Origin: an uncultured Ectothiorhodospiraceae bacterium
GTDB lineage: Bacteria; Pseudomonadota; Gammaproteobacteria; UBA6429; Thiohalophilaceae
Assembly: GCA_947259575.1 (NCBI GenBank)
Contig: CAMYMU010000049.1
Coordinates: 1-64,000, forward strand
Direction of reading: 5' to 3'
Length of the DNA stretch: 64,000 nt
Within the stretch, counting starts at the first letter, position 1. Each line of letters starts with the position of its first letter. Shown in pieces: positions 34,397 to 44,418 of this stretch. Both the position numbers and the translations under genes were made by a program. Under the pieces are notes generated by a model, which was not told the origin of the DNA, did not search any database, and saw only the letters and a program-made list of their open reading frames with translations.

Positions 34397-35815
34397 CTAG
34401 ACGGTCACGACTCGGATAAGATTCGTTCCCCCTGCCTTAGCATCATGTCCGTGGGTAATGATGACATTATCACCCTCCTTGACCAGCCCAATTTTCCTAA
34501 GCTTCCAAATTGCAAAATTTATCCTGGCGTCGTCTCTCGGCTCGCCATCATATAAAACTGGTCTTACCCCCCAATCCATCGGCAGAGTACGAGCTACTTT
34601 TAACGAGGAAGTAATGGCAATAATCGGACATTCCGGACGGTAGCGTGAAATCATACGCGAGGTAAATCCTGTTTCTGTCAGAGTAACAATAACCGCAGCA
34701 TTCAAATGCGTCGCCATGGTGTTCGCCGCCTGACTCACGGCCTCGGTCACAACATTCGAGGCGAGAGGAATGATTCTCTCCAAATTGCCATATTCGCGTA
34801 GAGAGGCTTCGGTATGCATTGCCAGTAATGCCATCGTCTTGACCGCCTGCACCGGATATTTTCCCGTTGCCGTTTCGCCCGACAACATCACTGCAGAGCT
34901 ACCATCCAGTATTGCATTGGCCACATCAGTGGTTTCAGCCCGAGTTGGACGTAGGTTTCTTTCCATGGAATCCAGCATCTGGGTTGCCGTAATCACTGGC
35001 TTACCATTCATCACAGTTTGGCGAATGATTTTTTTCTGCACCATCGGCACAGTTTCAGTGGCAATTTCTACCCCCAGATCACCGCGTGCGACCATGGTGC
35101 CATTTGCTGCCTCGATAATCTCCTGAAGATTATCGACACCTTTTTGGTTTTCAATCTTGGCAATAATTGGAATATCGACACCGTATTCATTTAACACAGC
35201 GCGTATTTCATTGACATCTTTTGCATTACGCACAAACGAGGCGGCTACATACTCAACATCATTTTCAGCCGCAAAGGCCAGTTCCTGACGGGCTGACTCA
35301 CTAATCACTTCGATTGGCAGTTCTGTTTGTGGCAGATTGACGCCCTTTGCGTTATATAAGGTGCCACCTCTTATCACATTACAAACAATATCGGCGCCAT
35401 CCACAGCCTGCACGGCAAGCTCAATCACGCCGTCATCCAGCAGCACGGGCACACCCACCGACACCTGTTGGTAAAGTTCCTGGTAAGTAATTGAGACACC
35501 TTGTTGATCGCCCATTCTGTTATCGGCATACAGTCTAAATTCTGAGCCAGGTTCAAGTACGACTGAGCCATCCTCTAATTTGCCGGTGCGGACTTCGATG
35601 CCTTTAGTATCGATCATGATCGCGACATTGGTATCGACATCGCTGGCTGCTTTTCTGATCAACTTGATTCGCTGTGTGTGCTCGCTAATACTGCCATGCG
35701 ATAAATTCACTCTCGCAACACACATGCCATCCAGCATCATTTGCTTCAGGATTTCTAGCGAATCACTAGCAGGACCGATAGTGGCAACAATCTTGGTTTT
35801 GGGGCGATTAATCAT
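34397..35815 (-). CDS. pyk: Pyruvate kinase
   Basis: 472 residues, final ATP-forming glycolytic step. N-terminal KIVATIGPAS, VARVNLSHGS, the active-site signature IAKIENQKGVDNL with ARGDLGVEI (catalytic Lys and metal Glu/Asp), and KPVITATQMLDSM. The C-terminal domain (ITHGHDAKAGGTNLI) is complete. Type I/II choice cannot be made here. Separate transcript. Confidence 0.95.
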   Translation of the reverse strand: MINRPKTKIVATIGPASDSLEILKQMMLDGMCVARVNLSHGSISEHTQRIKLIRKAASDVDTNVAIMIDTKGIEVRTGKLEDGSVVLEPGSEFRLYADNRMGDQQGVSITYQELYQQVSVGVPVLLDDGVIELAVQAVDGADIVCNVIRGGTLYNAKGVNLPQTELPIEVISESARQELAFAAENDVEYVAASFVRNAKDVNEIRAVLNEYGVDIPIIAKIENQKGVDNLQEIIEAANGTMVARGDLGVEIATETVPMVQKKIIRQTVMNGKPVITATQMLDSMERNLRPTRAETTDVANAILDGSSAVMLSGETATGKYPVQAVKTMALLAMHTEASLREYGNLERIIPLASNVVTEAVSQAANTMATHLNAAVIVTLTETGFTSRMISRYRPECPIIAITSSLKVARTLPMDWGVRPVLYDGEPRDDARINFAIWKLRKIGLVKEGDNVIITHGHDAKAGGTNLIRVVTV

Positions 35816-36344
35816 ACCGACATATAATAACTGATTGACGAACGATTTTGGGAATAGCTCGATTGAGCTGAAGACTGGTTGATGTTTCTGTAAATACTTA
35901 ATGAGCGTAAAGGCTTCTAAGTTCTATCCCATTGATCTTCTCAAGGCTTTAGATGATTAGCGTGATGTCGCACTAAATTGAATCAGGTTTTGCTATAGTC
36001 ATTGATTCAGCAACATAGAAGTTTCTTGTTTGAACTACTCATTACCTGATGGATAGTTACCTTTCCTCGACAAACGTATCACTATTAATATACGTCGCAT
36101 CGCAAAGACGTGCTCTTCCAGGTAGTACAGCCCCTTTGCCTTGCCATGTTTAAAATACAAATATATTGGAAAAGCGGGCATGAAACAGATGACAAGCAGA
36201 TTACAGGAAAATGTAAAAGCGAAATGTTAAAACGCACTCTTTTCCACACTGATCGTTAGAATTGCGCCAAGCCATTGATAAATAATGTAATTTACTCGAA
36301 ATTAATACGTATAAAAATTCTGGAAATAGCGCGGAGTATTGTGT
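35816..36344. other. Divergent intergenic region, no gene seen
   Basis: About 530 bp between the divergent pyk and YeeE/YedE genes. It presumably holds both promoters. I find no coding sequence or structured RNA; the BigR-like palindrome at 36345-36364 is listed separately. Confidence 0.5.
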
Positions 36345-36364
36345 ATATTAGCAAATTCTAATAT
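36345..36364. promoter_or_regulatory. BigR/SqrR-like palindromic operator
   Basis: ATATTAG-CAAATT-CTAATAT is a perfect 7 bp inverted repeat, 25 bp before the YeeE/YedE start. ArsR-family sulfide/persulfide sensors of the BigR/SqrR type bind AT-rich palindromes with ATTAG/CTAAT arms upstream of PmpAB genes. No such regulator gene is in the window. Confidence 0.5.
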
Positions 36365-36389
36365 TTGACAAAATCAGTTGGGAATTGCT

Positions 36390-36959
36390 ATGGAGACACT
36401 TTTGGAGCTACTTCACTCGCCCTGGCCCTGGTATGTCAGCGGGCCTATTATCGGCTTTATGGTGCCGTTGTTACTCCTGGTGGGGAATCGCTCGTTTGGT
36501 ATTTCACAAAACCTGGAACACCTCTGTGCTATTTCTCAACCACGCATTGTTCACATTCGCTTCTTCAAATATGACTGGCGTCCTTCACTTTGGAGCCTGA
36601 TCTTTGCAACGGGGGTTCCCATTGGAGGTTGGCTGGCAGGCGTCGTATTCACAAACCCTCAGCCTATTGAATTGAGTTCAGCGGCTATACAACAGTTTAG
36701 CGCGTGGGGACTTAAGGATATGACTCTACTTAACCCTCCTGAACTCTTCTCTTTTTCATGGGGCTCCATCCCATTATTGATTATTAGTGGAATATTGATT
36801 GGCTTTGGTACTCGCTATGCATCCGGTTGCACATCGGGACATGCAATTACCGGAATTTCCACATTTCAAATTCAGTCCGTTTATGCCGTGATCGGTATCT
36901 TTGCCGGTGGCATGCTCGCTTCGCACTGGATTGTACCGCTGTTGTTAAGCTGGCAATAA
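36390..36959 (+). CDS. YeeE/YedE family sulfur-compound transporter (PmpA-like)
   Basis: 189 residues, membrane protein with helices around PWYVSGPIIGFMVPLLLLVG and GFGTRYASGCTSGHAITG. The SGCTSGH Cys-containing motif is the YeeE/YedE signature and carries the thiosulfate- or persulfide-conducting Cys. The ATG at 36390 is used; an in-frame TTG lies four codons upstream. Works with the next gene as a two-part channel. 10 bp gap. Confidence 0.87.
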   Translation: METLLELLHSPWPWYVSGPIIGFMVPLLLLVGNRSFGISQNLEHLCAISQPRIVHIRFFKYDWRPSLWSLIFATGVPIGGWLAGVVFTNPQPIELSSAAIQQFSAWGLKDMTLLNPPELFSFSWGSIPLLIISGILIGFGTRYASGCTSGHAITGISTFQIQSVYAVIGIFAGGMLASHWIVPLLLSWQ

Positions 36960-36969
36960 GGAGTGCATC

Positions 36970-37410
36970 ATGGCTGAAAAATTTTTACCGTTGATTCGAT
37001 TTTCTCCCTACCTGTTGCTGGGGATCCTGTTTGGTTTTGCCTTGATCAAATCCGAGGCAGCATCCTGGTACCGTATCCAGGAAATGTTTTATTTTCAAAG
37101 TTTTCACATGTACGGCATTATCATCAGCGCCATTAGTACGGCGACCCTAAGTTTGTTTGTTGTACGTCGTATGGTGGGCCGCCCTTCGCTTGAAGGTGAA
37201 GTGATTAATATACCGGTGAAAAAACCTGGGCGCGTGAACTATCCACTAGGAGGTTTCATATTTGGTCTAGGTTGGGGGACAATTGGTTTGTGTCCTGGAC
37301 CCATCTTTGCGCTCATCGGCACAGGTTCCATACCCGCATTGATTTTATTAGTGAGTGCCCTGCATGGGACCTGGTTATTTGGGGTTTTAAGAGATCGTTT
37401 ACCCCAGTAA
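36970..37410 (+). CDS. YeeE/YedE-like partner subunit (PmpB/DUF6691)
   Basis: 146 residues, four helices, with the half-motif GLGWGTIGLCPGPIFALIG carrying the conserved Cys. Strong AAGGAG ribosome site. Pairs with the upstream gene to form a complete YeeE-type sulfur transporter. Confidence 0.87.
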   Translation: MAEKFLPLIRFSPYLLLGILFGFALIKSEAASWYRIQEMFYFQSFHMYGIIISAISTATLSLFVVRRMVGRPSLEGEVINIPVKKPGRVNYPLGGFIFGLGWGTIGLCPGPIFALIGTGSIPALILLVSALHGTWLFGVLRDRLPQ

Positions 37411-37474
37411 AGATAATTAGTAAAGGTCAAAGTATTACTCCGAACTCTTTAATCCAGCTCGCTTCAATCCAGGA

Positions 37475-38515
37475 TCAATCGAGTTTGTGATTTGACCATT
37501 GCGTGGCATGACCGACTTTACGACCAGGCCGTGCTTTTTTATTGTAGTCGTGTAGATGCAAACCTGGTATAGCAAGTAATTCTTTTTTCTCTGGAATCTC
37601 ACCAATATAGTTTGTCATTTTCACATAGCCATTTGCGGCAGTACTACCTAGCGGTAACCTCGCAATTGCGCGAAGATGATTTTCGAACTGACTGGTCACG
37701 GCCCCTTCGATGGTCCAGTGCGCAGAGTTGTGAACACGCGGTGCCATTTCATTCACTAATAATTCATCGCCTGTGTCGAATAACTCCAGCGCCATAACAC
37801 CTACGTATTTAAATTTATCAAGGATAAGTCTAACATATTCCTCTGCTTTACTTTGCATCGCATCGCCCGGACGACTATAGGCTGTTTTTAAAATACCGTC
37901 TTGATGGATGTTTTCTGATAATGGATAAAACCGTGTTTCACCGTCGTAACCACGAACCGCAATGATCGACACTTCGCGTTTGAAATTTGCAAAGCCTTCT
38001 AAAATCAACGGCACCCCACCGAGTTCCTGCCAGGCTTTTTTTATATCGTCCTGTTGTTTTACTTTGAACTGGCCCTTGCCGTCGTATCCCAGGGTACGGG
38101 TTTTTAGAATGGCAGGCAGGCCGATATTGTTCACAGCCTTGTTTAAATCATTTTCTGATTGGATATCAGCAATCGGTACGGTTGGAATTTTGAGTTCATT
38201 GAACATCGCTTTTTCCAGCAGCCGATCGTTTGTCGTTGCTAACGCATGCTCTGAGGGAAAAACTTCAATCGATTGAGATAAAAACGCAATGGATGTTGCT
38301 GGTACGTTTTCAAATTCGTAAGTCACGACATCGCATTTATCGGCCATGACCTTTAATAATTCAGTATCATCGTATTCACCGCAAAGATGCTCACCTAGTG
38401 GTGCAGCGCAGGCGTCTTCAGCAGGATCGAGGATGATAAATTTCATCCCTAATGGAATACCTGACAGGGCCAGCATTCTTGCAAGCTGACCACCGCCGAC
38501 GATACCAATGATCAT
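37475..38515 (-). CDS. purK: N5-carboxyaminoimidazole ribonucleotide synthase
   Basis: 346-residue ATP-grasp enzyme that carboxylates AIR in purine synthesis. [17 protein letters not shown] start, then the ATP-binding [15 protein letters not shown] and [16 protein letters not shown] metal-binding segment. Its ATGA overlaps the purE stop, so it is cotranslated. Confidence 0.95.
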   Translation of the reverse strand: MIIGIVGGGQLARMLALSGIPLGMKFIILDPAEDACAAPLGEHLCGEYDDTELLKVMADKCDVVTYEFENVPATSIAFLSQSIEVFPSEHALATTNDRLLEKAMFNELKIPTVPIADIQSENDLNKAVNNIGLPAILKTRTLGYDGKGQFKVKQQDDIKKAWQELGGVPLILEGFANFKREVSIIAVRGYDGETRFYPLSENIHQDGILKTAYSRPGDAMQSKAEEYVRLILDKFKYVGVMALELFDTGDELLVNEMAPRVHNSAHWTIEGAVTSQFENHLRAIARLPLGSTAANGYVKMTNYIGEIPEKKELLAIPGLHLHDYNKKARPGRKVGHATQWSNHKLD

Positions 38516-39024
38516 GTGGCGTTCCTGGGATCCGGATTGGCTAGAACCTTGTCGGTCTGGTTTTTACGAAATTCATTTAATGCCGCGCGAATCTTCTCAT
38601 CGTGATTTGCGACAATGCTCGCAGCGAGTAAAGCCGCGTTCACGGCTCCGGCACGACCAATCGCCAATGTGCCGACCGGAACACCGGCCGGCATTTGCGC
38701 GATGGATAATAACGAGTCCATGCCATTTAGGGCCTTAGATTGAACGGGTACACCAAGGACCGGAACAACGGTCTTGGCGGCGACCATACCAGGTAAGTGC
38801 GCTGCGCCACCTGCGCCAGCAATAATCACTTCTAGTCCGCGTTCAGCGGCCGATTCAGCATAGCTGAATAACTTGTCCGGTGTGCGATGCGCAGAGACTA
38901 CTTCGACCTCGTGCGCCACGCCGAGGCTTTCGAGGGTTTCGGCGGCGTTTTTCATCGTTTCCCAATCGGAAACGGAACCCATGATGACTCCCACTTTTGG
39001 TGAGTCGACTGATTGTTTTGTCAT
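38512..39024 (-). CDS. purE: N5-carboxyaminoimidazole ribonucleotide mutase
   Basis: 170 residues, PurE class [37 protein letters not shown] (catalytic His) and [15 protein letters not shown] are all present. First gene of purEK. No PurR palindrome is obvious upstream. Confidence 0.95.
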   Translation of the reverse strand: MTKQSVDSPKVGVIMGSVSDWETMKNAAETLESLGVAHEVEVVSAHRTPDKLFSYAESAAERGLEVIIAGAGGAAHLPGMVAAKTVVPVLGVPVQSKALNGMDSLLSIAQMPAGVPVGTLAIGRAGAVNAALLAASIVANHDEKIRAALNEFRKNQTDKVLANPDPRNAT

Positions 39025-39617
39025 GCGTTGATTGCCTTATAGATAGAATGCAGGTGGTGTGGATTTCAATCGATTATTATACGCCATCCTGTGATAATTT
39101 TAAGCATATCAAGGGATTAATACCACTTGGGTACCCTCAATTCAGCCCGCTCAGTCTAATCCTTTTACCCTTTGCAGGGCTTCCAGGCGATTATCCGTGA
39201 TATTTTCAGGTGGAAGGAATAAGGCTCAGAGCACAAACGCTACTATTCAAGAACCCGAGTTTTGTCTGTAGACTTCGATCAGGAGGGGGTATCTATATAT
39301 AGTAAGAAACAACTGCTAATTGACCCAATTTTTCGTTTTTGGCCCTACCTGTGCTTATCCCAGATTAATTTCACCGCTTTCAAACACGATTATTATATAT
39401 ATTACAGTAAGTTATAAAAAACGGGATCGTTGTCACAGAAATGAGTCTTGCCTATATTAGTATTTTCTTATATTCTAAATACCAGTTAATTTTAGTACAG
39501 CCAGATATATCGTGATTAATAATATTTTAGCACTGTAAGGGTCATTGTCAGGCGAACCTGCTTTTGTTTTACCGACCCTTTATTAGTGCGCTACCCAACA
39601 AAAGGTATTTTGAAATT
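39025..39617. other. Intergenic region with a REP half element
   Basis: No gene seen. AAAAAACGGGATCGTTGTCA (39416 onward) resembles the left arm of the element at 41291. The rest is AT-rich, including a run of TATATATATTA around 39395. Confidence 0.45.
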
Positions 39618-39896
39618 ATGGCGATTCAATCGAAAATATTTACAGCTTTAATGCTATTAACTTTGAGTTTTTCTACAGCCAATATCAGCATCGCAGAAGA
39701 TAACTCTTCTTTTGATATTGCTGAATTTAATCAGATCGTTGATTCAATCAAACAGTCGAATATCTCTGATGACAGGAAGAACCAACTCATAAGGGATATG
39801 CAGACGACGATGATTGAGAATGTGCAACTGGCAAACATCCCTGATGACACCAAACGTGCTCTTATTAAAGATCTCGAGAGTGTAACTGCACAATAA
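39618..39896 (+). CDS. Small exported protein of unknown function
   Basis: 92 residues from the ATG at 39618. Signal peptide cleaved near NISIAED. The mature part is helical and built of two similar segments: IVDSIKQSNISDDRKNQLIR and NVQLANIPDDTKRALIKDLE. This internal duplication suggests a helical hairpin. Followed by a strong terminator. Family unknown. Confidence 0.68.
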   Translation: MAIQSKIFTALMLLTLSFSTANISIAEDNSSFDIAEFNQIVDSIKQSNISDDRKNQLIRDMQTTMIENVQLANIPDDTKRALIKDLESVTAQ

Positions 39897-39900
39897 CAGC

Positions 39901-39933
39901 AAAGGGGCAGAGCGATTCTTCTCTGCCCCTTTT
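39901..39933 (+). terminator. Rho-independent terminator
   Basis: AAAGGGGCAGAG / CTCTGCCCCTTT stem of 12 bp with an 8 nt loop, followed by T-rich sequence; starts 5 nt after the stop of the small exported protein gene. Confidence 0.9.
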
Positions 39934-39958
39934 ATAAATTATTTCTTTTTTTTATCCT

Positions 39959-40080
39959 CCAACTCGCTAACAGTGATCCAGAGATGGTGTGGCAAATATT
40001 AAATACTGAGGCGAATAGAGCGAAGTCTTAAATCGCCAGAACATAATTCACTGGTGCGATGCTTAAACCGAAGTTTTGCA
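39959..40080. repeat. Degenerate repeat, copy A
   Basis: CCAACTCGCTAACAGTGATC and GAGATG.TGTG align with copy B at 61625. Differences between the copies fall mainly at third codon positions in one frame. Further similarity (AGTCTTAAATCGC, GCTTAAACCGAAG) continues downstream. Confidence 0.5.
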
Positions 40081-40155
40081 TGTCGACCTCGATGGTGACG
40101 GTGCTGCTAGTTTATGAGTTTGTACTCTGACGCAAAATATTGCGTTGATTGTATA

Positions 40156-41121
40156 TCAGCTTTTATTTTTTATTCCAATTTTATCTTCAGTAGATTGCTT
40201 CAATATCGATTCCGCTTTTGCTCCAAGGTATACATAGATTCCCAGGCCCACAAGTAAACCAACCGCGGCAGCCATCATCGCAACTGCATTTGTTAAGTAT
40301 TCGGGAGTACCTAACACCGATTTAAACATTAACAAGAGTGCTTCAATGGAGACGGCAATCAGGATAGCTGCCATAAACCGTGTAATGGTTCGACGAGTTG
40401 AACTATGGCGAAAGATATCTTTATGCATCAGGACTTCTTCTTCTAATGTCGTTTTACCGAGGTCAAATATCGCCAAAGCTAACGTCAAATAGATAATAAT
40501 ACTAAATGGTTTTAAATGGATATCTCCACTCGGCGGGGCACTAAATAGAGCAAAAACCTCACTAGCAACAAAATATAAAAGTATCCCTACAACAACAAAT
40601 AAACCAAGCACAATGACCGCATATATTGATATAAAGAATGGCTGAAACTTTCTTCTTCGCCTGTCCCCCATTATAAATTCAATAGCATCTGCAAGATCAA
40701 CATCTACAACAAGAATACCTTTTATACCACCTTCGTCATTTACGCAGCGTATAGCAGAGGATATGCACAAATCGTGGCTCGAAACGGATAGATAAGGCTC
40801 GGTTACAATAACCCCTTCTGTCTCAAAGGCTTGTTTGTAATAAGGTCGGTGCCGGCGATTAACGCCTAACCCATTCTGCCCTTTTTTTTCTTTTATCATT
40901 TTTATAGAAATATTTTTACTGGTTTGCACACCATTTCCATCTAAAGTAAAAATTAAATCTACAAACGGATAATTTTTAAATAACCACTTAATCGCTTGAT
41001 TAAGATTATCTTCATCTTTGAAGAGTTTTGCGTCAAAAATTCCAGTAACAATAGAAGCCATTAACTCGTTAATGGCATATTTATATTCATGATAGCGTTC
41101 AATCGCACTAAGGTAATTCAT
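40156..41121 (-). CDS. PDC-type extracytoplasmic sensor membrane protein without output domain
   Basis: 321 residues. N-terminal about 155 residues resemble a PDC/Cache ligand domain (FVDLIFTLDGNGVQTSKNIS, NRRHRPYYKQAFETEG, GGIKGILVVDVDLADAIEF). Five hydrophobic segments follow. No kinase, GGDEF or methyl-accepting domain is present, so the partner must be elsewhere. The ATG at 41121 with GAGGGTGG upstream was chosen. Confidence 0.7.
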   Translation of the reverse strand: MNYLSAIERYHEYKYAINELMASIVTGIFDAKLFKDEDNLNQAIKWLFKNYPFVDLIFTLDGNGVQTSKNISIKMIKEKKGQNGLGVNRRHRPYYKQAFETEGVIVTEPYLSVSSHDLCISSAIRCVNDEGGIKGILVVDVDLADAIEFIMGDRRRRKFQPFFISIYAVIVLGLFVVVGILLYFVASEVFALFSAPPSGDIHLKPFSIIIYLTLALAIFDLGKTTLEEEVLMHKDIFRHSSTRRTITRFMAAILIAVSIEALLLMFKSVLGTPEYLTNAVAMMAAAVGLLVGLGIYVYLGAKAESILKQSTEDKIGIKNKS

Positions 41122-41290
41122 TTTGCCACCCTCTATCATTTACTAAGAATAAATAGAGCAAGTATCACGCCAAAAATATCCCAAGATTGTTACGTAAAAA
41201 ATTATAGAAGATGAAAATAATTAGTGCGGTTTGTTAATTTATGCCCTGCTTTAGTGCGAAGTGATCGAATCTGTGTGGTTACGGAAAAAA

Positions 41291-41335
41291 GGGATCGGTG
41301 ACAAACCAAAATTATTCCCAATTGTCACCGACCCC
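41291..41335. repeat. REP-like palindrome (GGTCGGTGACA type)
   Basis: GGGATCGGTGACAA and TTGTCACCGACCCC pair with one bulged A. Preceded by AAAAAA and followed by TTATTCTTTT, so it could terminate transcription both ways. Near-identical arms occur at 50836-50880 and a half at 33247. Confidence 0.8.
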
Positions 41336-41351
41336 TTATTCTTTTGTTATT

Positions 41352-43106
41352 TTAACGTTGTCCTATTCGGTAGACTTCTCCATCGAATGTGGGCACCGAT
41401 AGTACGAATGGGTCGGTTGGATAACACAGAGCCTGCTCTTCTAGTATACCCAGTGCAATCTCTTCACCCATGCGCAGGCTGTCATAATAGTCAGCAAAAT
41501 AATGGACTCCTGCCATATTTCTGCCAATGGAAATATTAGCCGCTAGCTTATTGAGCTCTCCTTCCAGGGTCAGGAATGCATTCCCGGTGTCATCAACCAG
41601 GTTTGCACCTGTAGCATCAGGCGTATATTCCACAGCAATATCACCTGACTGATATCGAGCAAAAATATCTTTATCAACACCGCCATCATCTCTACGAACA
41701 AAGATACAACTGGTATCAAAGAAAGCCTTGAGAATCGTAATACACGCACCTGCCACAGTCGCATGGCCTGCACCATACGATGGATGCATCGGTGAACCTT
41801 CCTGAAATGCCATGGGTAACAATGCGCTTGCACCACCATTAGCAGTCATGATTTCTGTCACGGTAGGGTTGATGGCGCTAGCAAGATCACTGAAGCCATT
41901 ACCCACGCTTGGGAAGGTTGTTTCAATATCGCTTGCCTGGTGGATACGAGCAGCTAAGGCTTCCGGGCGAAGTCTCAAGTGATTATTAAATTTCTGATAA
42001 CGCACGGCCTTGAGCGCACGTGTAGCGACTTCTGTGACCAATTTAAGAATATGCGGCCCGCCATACAAGGCAAATCCAGCTGCCTGACGAGGATGTCTTT
42101 CGAGAGAGAGGTTAGCATTAACATCCAGACTGTTAAGGAATAGCTCACCTTGCCCTGATAGTTTGGCAAATCCTGGATCAAAGGGTGTACCCATCGATAA
42201 CAGGATTAAACATGCGTTTAAATAAGCCTCGTAGAGTGCATCATCGTGCACATAGGTAGCAAGATCACGAGGGAAGGTAATGAAGCGTCTGTCACCCGAT
42301 GGATCAAAAAGTGTATTGTTATCACGCAGGTCTACACCATTTTGTGCTTGCAACCAGGTGTTCCAGTCGGTTAGATAATCCTGACTAGCGGCAACAGGTA
42401 CGCGTTGATCAATTTGTAATGCACCATATTGAATCTTGCCGTGAGCAACACCGGGGTCCGAAGGTTGATCGTTGCCAATTAACATAAACTGTGAAAGGTA
42501 GGGACCCACTTCCACACCAGGTGATGAACCACGAAACAATGTTTGTGGTGTAAGATCGCCATTAACGTTTATACGTGGGCGACCCTCATCTCCGGTGATG
42601 GCGTAATCAATGTTATTCAAGCGAGTGACTGCATCCTGTACAGAGGCATTTGCTGTTGCATCGTTGAATTCAGTTAGCGGGACATCGCGTAAAAGCGCTA
42701 GTTCGTATACCTCTGCCATTTCATATGCCAGTTCCATTGAACCTAGCGCGGGTGCTGGTGCCATTGTAACGGCCTGTGGATCAGGGCCTTGTAGTTCATA
42801 TACAAGCCCTGCCGTCGGTGCCTCCCATGCACGTTGCTTGTTACGCGATGGGCTTACTGAGGTCGTAAAAGAATCGATATACCCTTCATCGATTGCAGTG
42901 CGGAATGATTCAAAGTCCTGCGGATTTGTAATTAGCCCCGTGTCATGATCATGTTCGAGACCCTTGGTAAAATTCATTGCGTAATTAGCACTAGCATAGC
43001 GTTGTTCATCACCATTTGCCTGATGAGTTATATTTGGCCGATCAGCGGCTAACTTTGCAGCCGATGCTCTAACATTCGATGATTCTTCTCGACGGTAGTC
43101 ACTCAT
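41352..43106 (-). CDS. Vanadium-dependent haloperoxidase
   Basis: 584 residues. Vanadate-binding residues of the PAP2/haloperoxidase superfamily in order: K372 and R380 (KFNNHLRLRPEALA), S443 and H448 (MHPSYGAGHATVAG), R529 and H535 (SIGRNMAGVHYFADYYDS). H448 is the catalytic acid-base; H535 coordinates vanadium. Resembles algal-type bromoperoxidases. Oxidises halides with hydrogen peroxide. There is no obvious signal peptide. Monocistronic. Confidence 0.92.
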   Translation of the reverse strand: MSDYRREESSNVRASAAKLAADRPNITHQANGDEQRYASANYAMNFTKGLEHDHDTGLITNPQDFESFRTAIDEGYIDSFTTSVSPSRNKQRAWEAPTAGLVYELQGPDPQAVTMAPAPALGSMELAYEMAEVYELALLRDVPLTEFNDATANASVQDAVTRLNNIDYAITGDEGRPRINVNGDLTPQTLFRGSSPGVEVGPYLSQFMLIGNDQPSDPGVAHGKIQYGALQIDQRVPVAASQDYLTDWNTWLQAQNGVDLRDNNTLFDPSGDRRFITFPRDLATYVHDDALYEAYLNACLILLSMGTPFDPGFAKLSGQGELFLNSLDVNANLSLERHPRQAAGFALYGGPHILKLVTEVATRALKAVRYQKFNNHLRLRPEALAARIHQASDIETTFPSVGNGFSDLASAINPTVTEIMTANGGASALLPMAFQEGSPMHPSYGAGHATVAGACITILKAFFDTSCIFVRRDDGGVDKDIFARYQSGDIAVEYTPDATGANLVDDTGNAFLTLEGELNKLAANISIGRNMAGVHYFADYYDSLRMGEEIALGILEEQALCYPTDPFVLSVPTFDGEVYRIGQR

Positions 43107-43269
43107 AACTATCTCCTTCTAAAAACCAAAAAAACTAAAAACTATAGATCCTGATAAATCAGTAATCGAATTGGCGCTTAAGTAAGAGTATTTTATGAAT
43201 GAGTGGCTTACAGATAACTCACATTAATCATAAGAAAACGCGGCGGAGCGAGGCGATCACAGCTAATGA

Positions 43270-43377
43270 ATCCCCATCGCGATATTAAATATTTTAGGTG
43301 CCTGGTCTGGTATTTTATGGTTTGCTGCTCTTATTTGGGCGGTATACAATTTTGAAAAAGAACCCAAGTCACAATAA
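43270..43377 (+). pseudogene. Remnant of a small membrane protein (low confidence)
   Basis: A 35-codon open frame without ATG reads ILNILGAWSGILWFAALIWA then VYNFEKEPKSQ. It has the pattern of one hydrophobic helix with a charged tail. The start may be lost through a frameshift after the nearby ATG at 43266. Confidence 0.35.
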
Positions 43378-43553
43378 GAAAAGAGCGTAAATAACTATTT
43401 TTCAAATAGAATCAGACTCGAATATGCAAGATAACTGCTCACTGCCCCCTTTGAAGTCAATTATTAAGTAATCGGGTAAATTCATCTAAGTATAATTCTC
43501 TATCTGCTGTTCATATCTTAAATTAATCAGGTAGTTATAGAGGAGCTGTTTTT

Positions 43554-43678
43554 ATGCCATATCATAATAATTGGGAAGAAAATGGCTTATTGAGAATTTT
43601 TAGTACAATTCCAGCTGCGAAGAAGTTTTAGACTCAAATTTGTCAATCCAAAGTGATTCGTGTTTCGATGATATTTAA
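43554..43678 (+). pseudogene. Frameshifted N-terminal fragment of a small protein
   Basis: GAGGAG precedes ATG 43554, giving MPYHNNWEENGLLRIFSTIP then a stop. A second frame continues EEVLDSNLSIQSDSCFDDI before a stop at 43676. Together they look like the start of a STAS-like small protein that lost both frame and C-terminus. Confidence 0.45.
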
Positions 43679-43789
43679 TTAAATTCTGCTGAATAGAGCT
43701 GTGCATATAGTCGTACCACCACTATCATATGTTGTAGTGATGAGCACTATTAAAGTATTAGCAAAAGACTATACATAGGAGGCTTGATC

Positions 43790-44410
43790 ATGGTCACTCA
43801 ACCCGAGCTTGCCGATACCATTCTCGACACTGCCCTTCAGTTGGCTGAGGCACAGTCTTGGGAACAACTACACTTGCAGGAAATCGCCAAAGAGTTGGAA
43901 ATCAGCCTGGATCAGATTCGACGGCATTATGCGCAAAAAGATGATCTGGTCGAGGCCTGGTTCGATCGAGCCGATAGCATAATGTTACAAGCTGCGGCTT
44001 CACCTGACATCATAAATTTGAGCATGCGCGAGCGCCTGCATCATATTATCATCAGCTGGCTAGATGCATTAGCCACGCATCATAGGGTAACCCGCGATAT
44101 GTTGCTGTATAAATTGGAACCGGCTCATATTCATTTGCAATTACAAGGCATTCTGCGCGTTAGCCGCACAGTACAGTGGATCCGTGAAGCCGCACAGCAA
44201 GACTCGACACACCTACGCCGCATAATCGAAGAGATTGGACTCACGTCGATTTATCTCGCCACCTTCACGTTTTGGATGAATGATCGCTCTGAACAACAAC
44301 AACGTACTCGCACGTTTCTGGAACATCGACTACAAGAAGCAGAAACCCTGGCCAATAAACTTCCAGGTTTTAATCCAATGCCAAAGACAAAATCTAACGT
44401 GACTACCTAA
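43790..44410 (+). CDS. TetR/COQ9-like regulator
   Basis: 206 residues. N-terminal helix-turn-helix (SWEQLHLQEIAKELEISLDQ, IRRHYAQKDDLVEAWFDRAD) of the TetR type, then a helical ligand domain. AGGAGG ribosome site; ATG 43790 was chosen over an in-frame TTG. Some COQ9-like proteins share this fold, but here the first helices look competent for DNA. Eight bp before the next gene. Confidence 0.75.
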   Translation: MVTQPELADTILDTALQLAEAQSWEQLHLQEIAKELEISLDQIRRHYAQKDDLVEAWFDRADSIMLQAAASPDIINLSMRERLHHIIISWLDALATHHRVTRDMLLYKLEPAHIHLQLQGILRVSRTVQWIREAAQQDSTHLRRIIEEIGLTSIYLATFTFWMNDRSEQQQRTRTFLEHRLQEAETLANKLPGFNPMPKTKSNVTT

Positions 44411-44418
44411 TCACTAAG

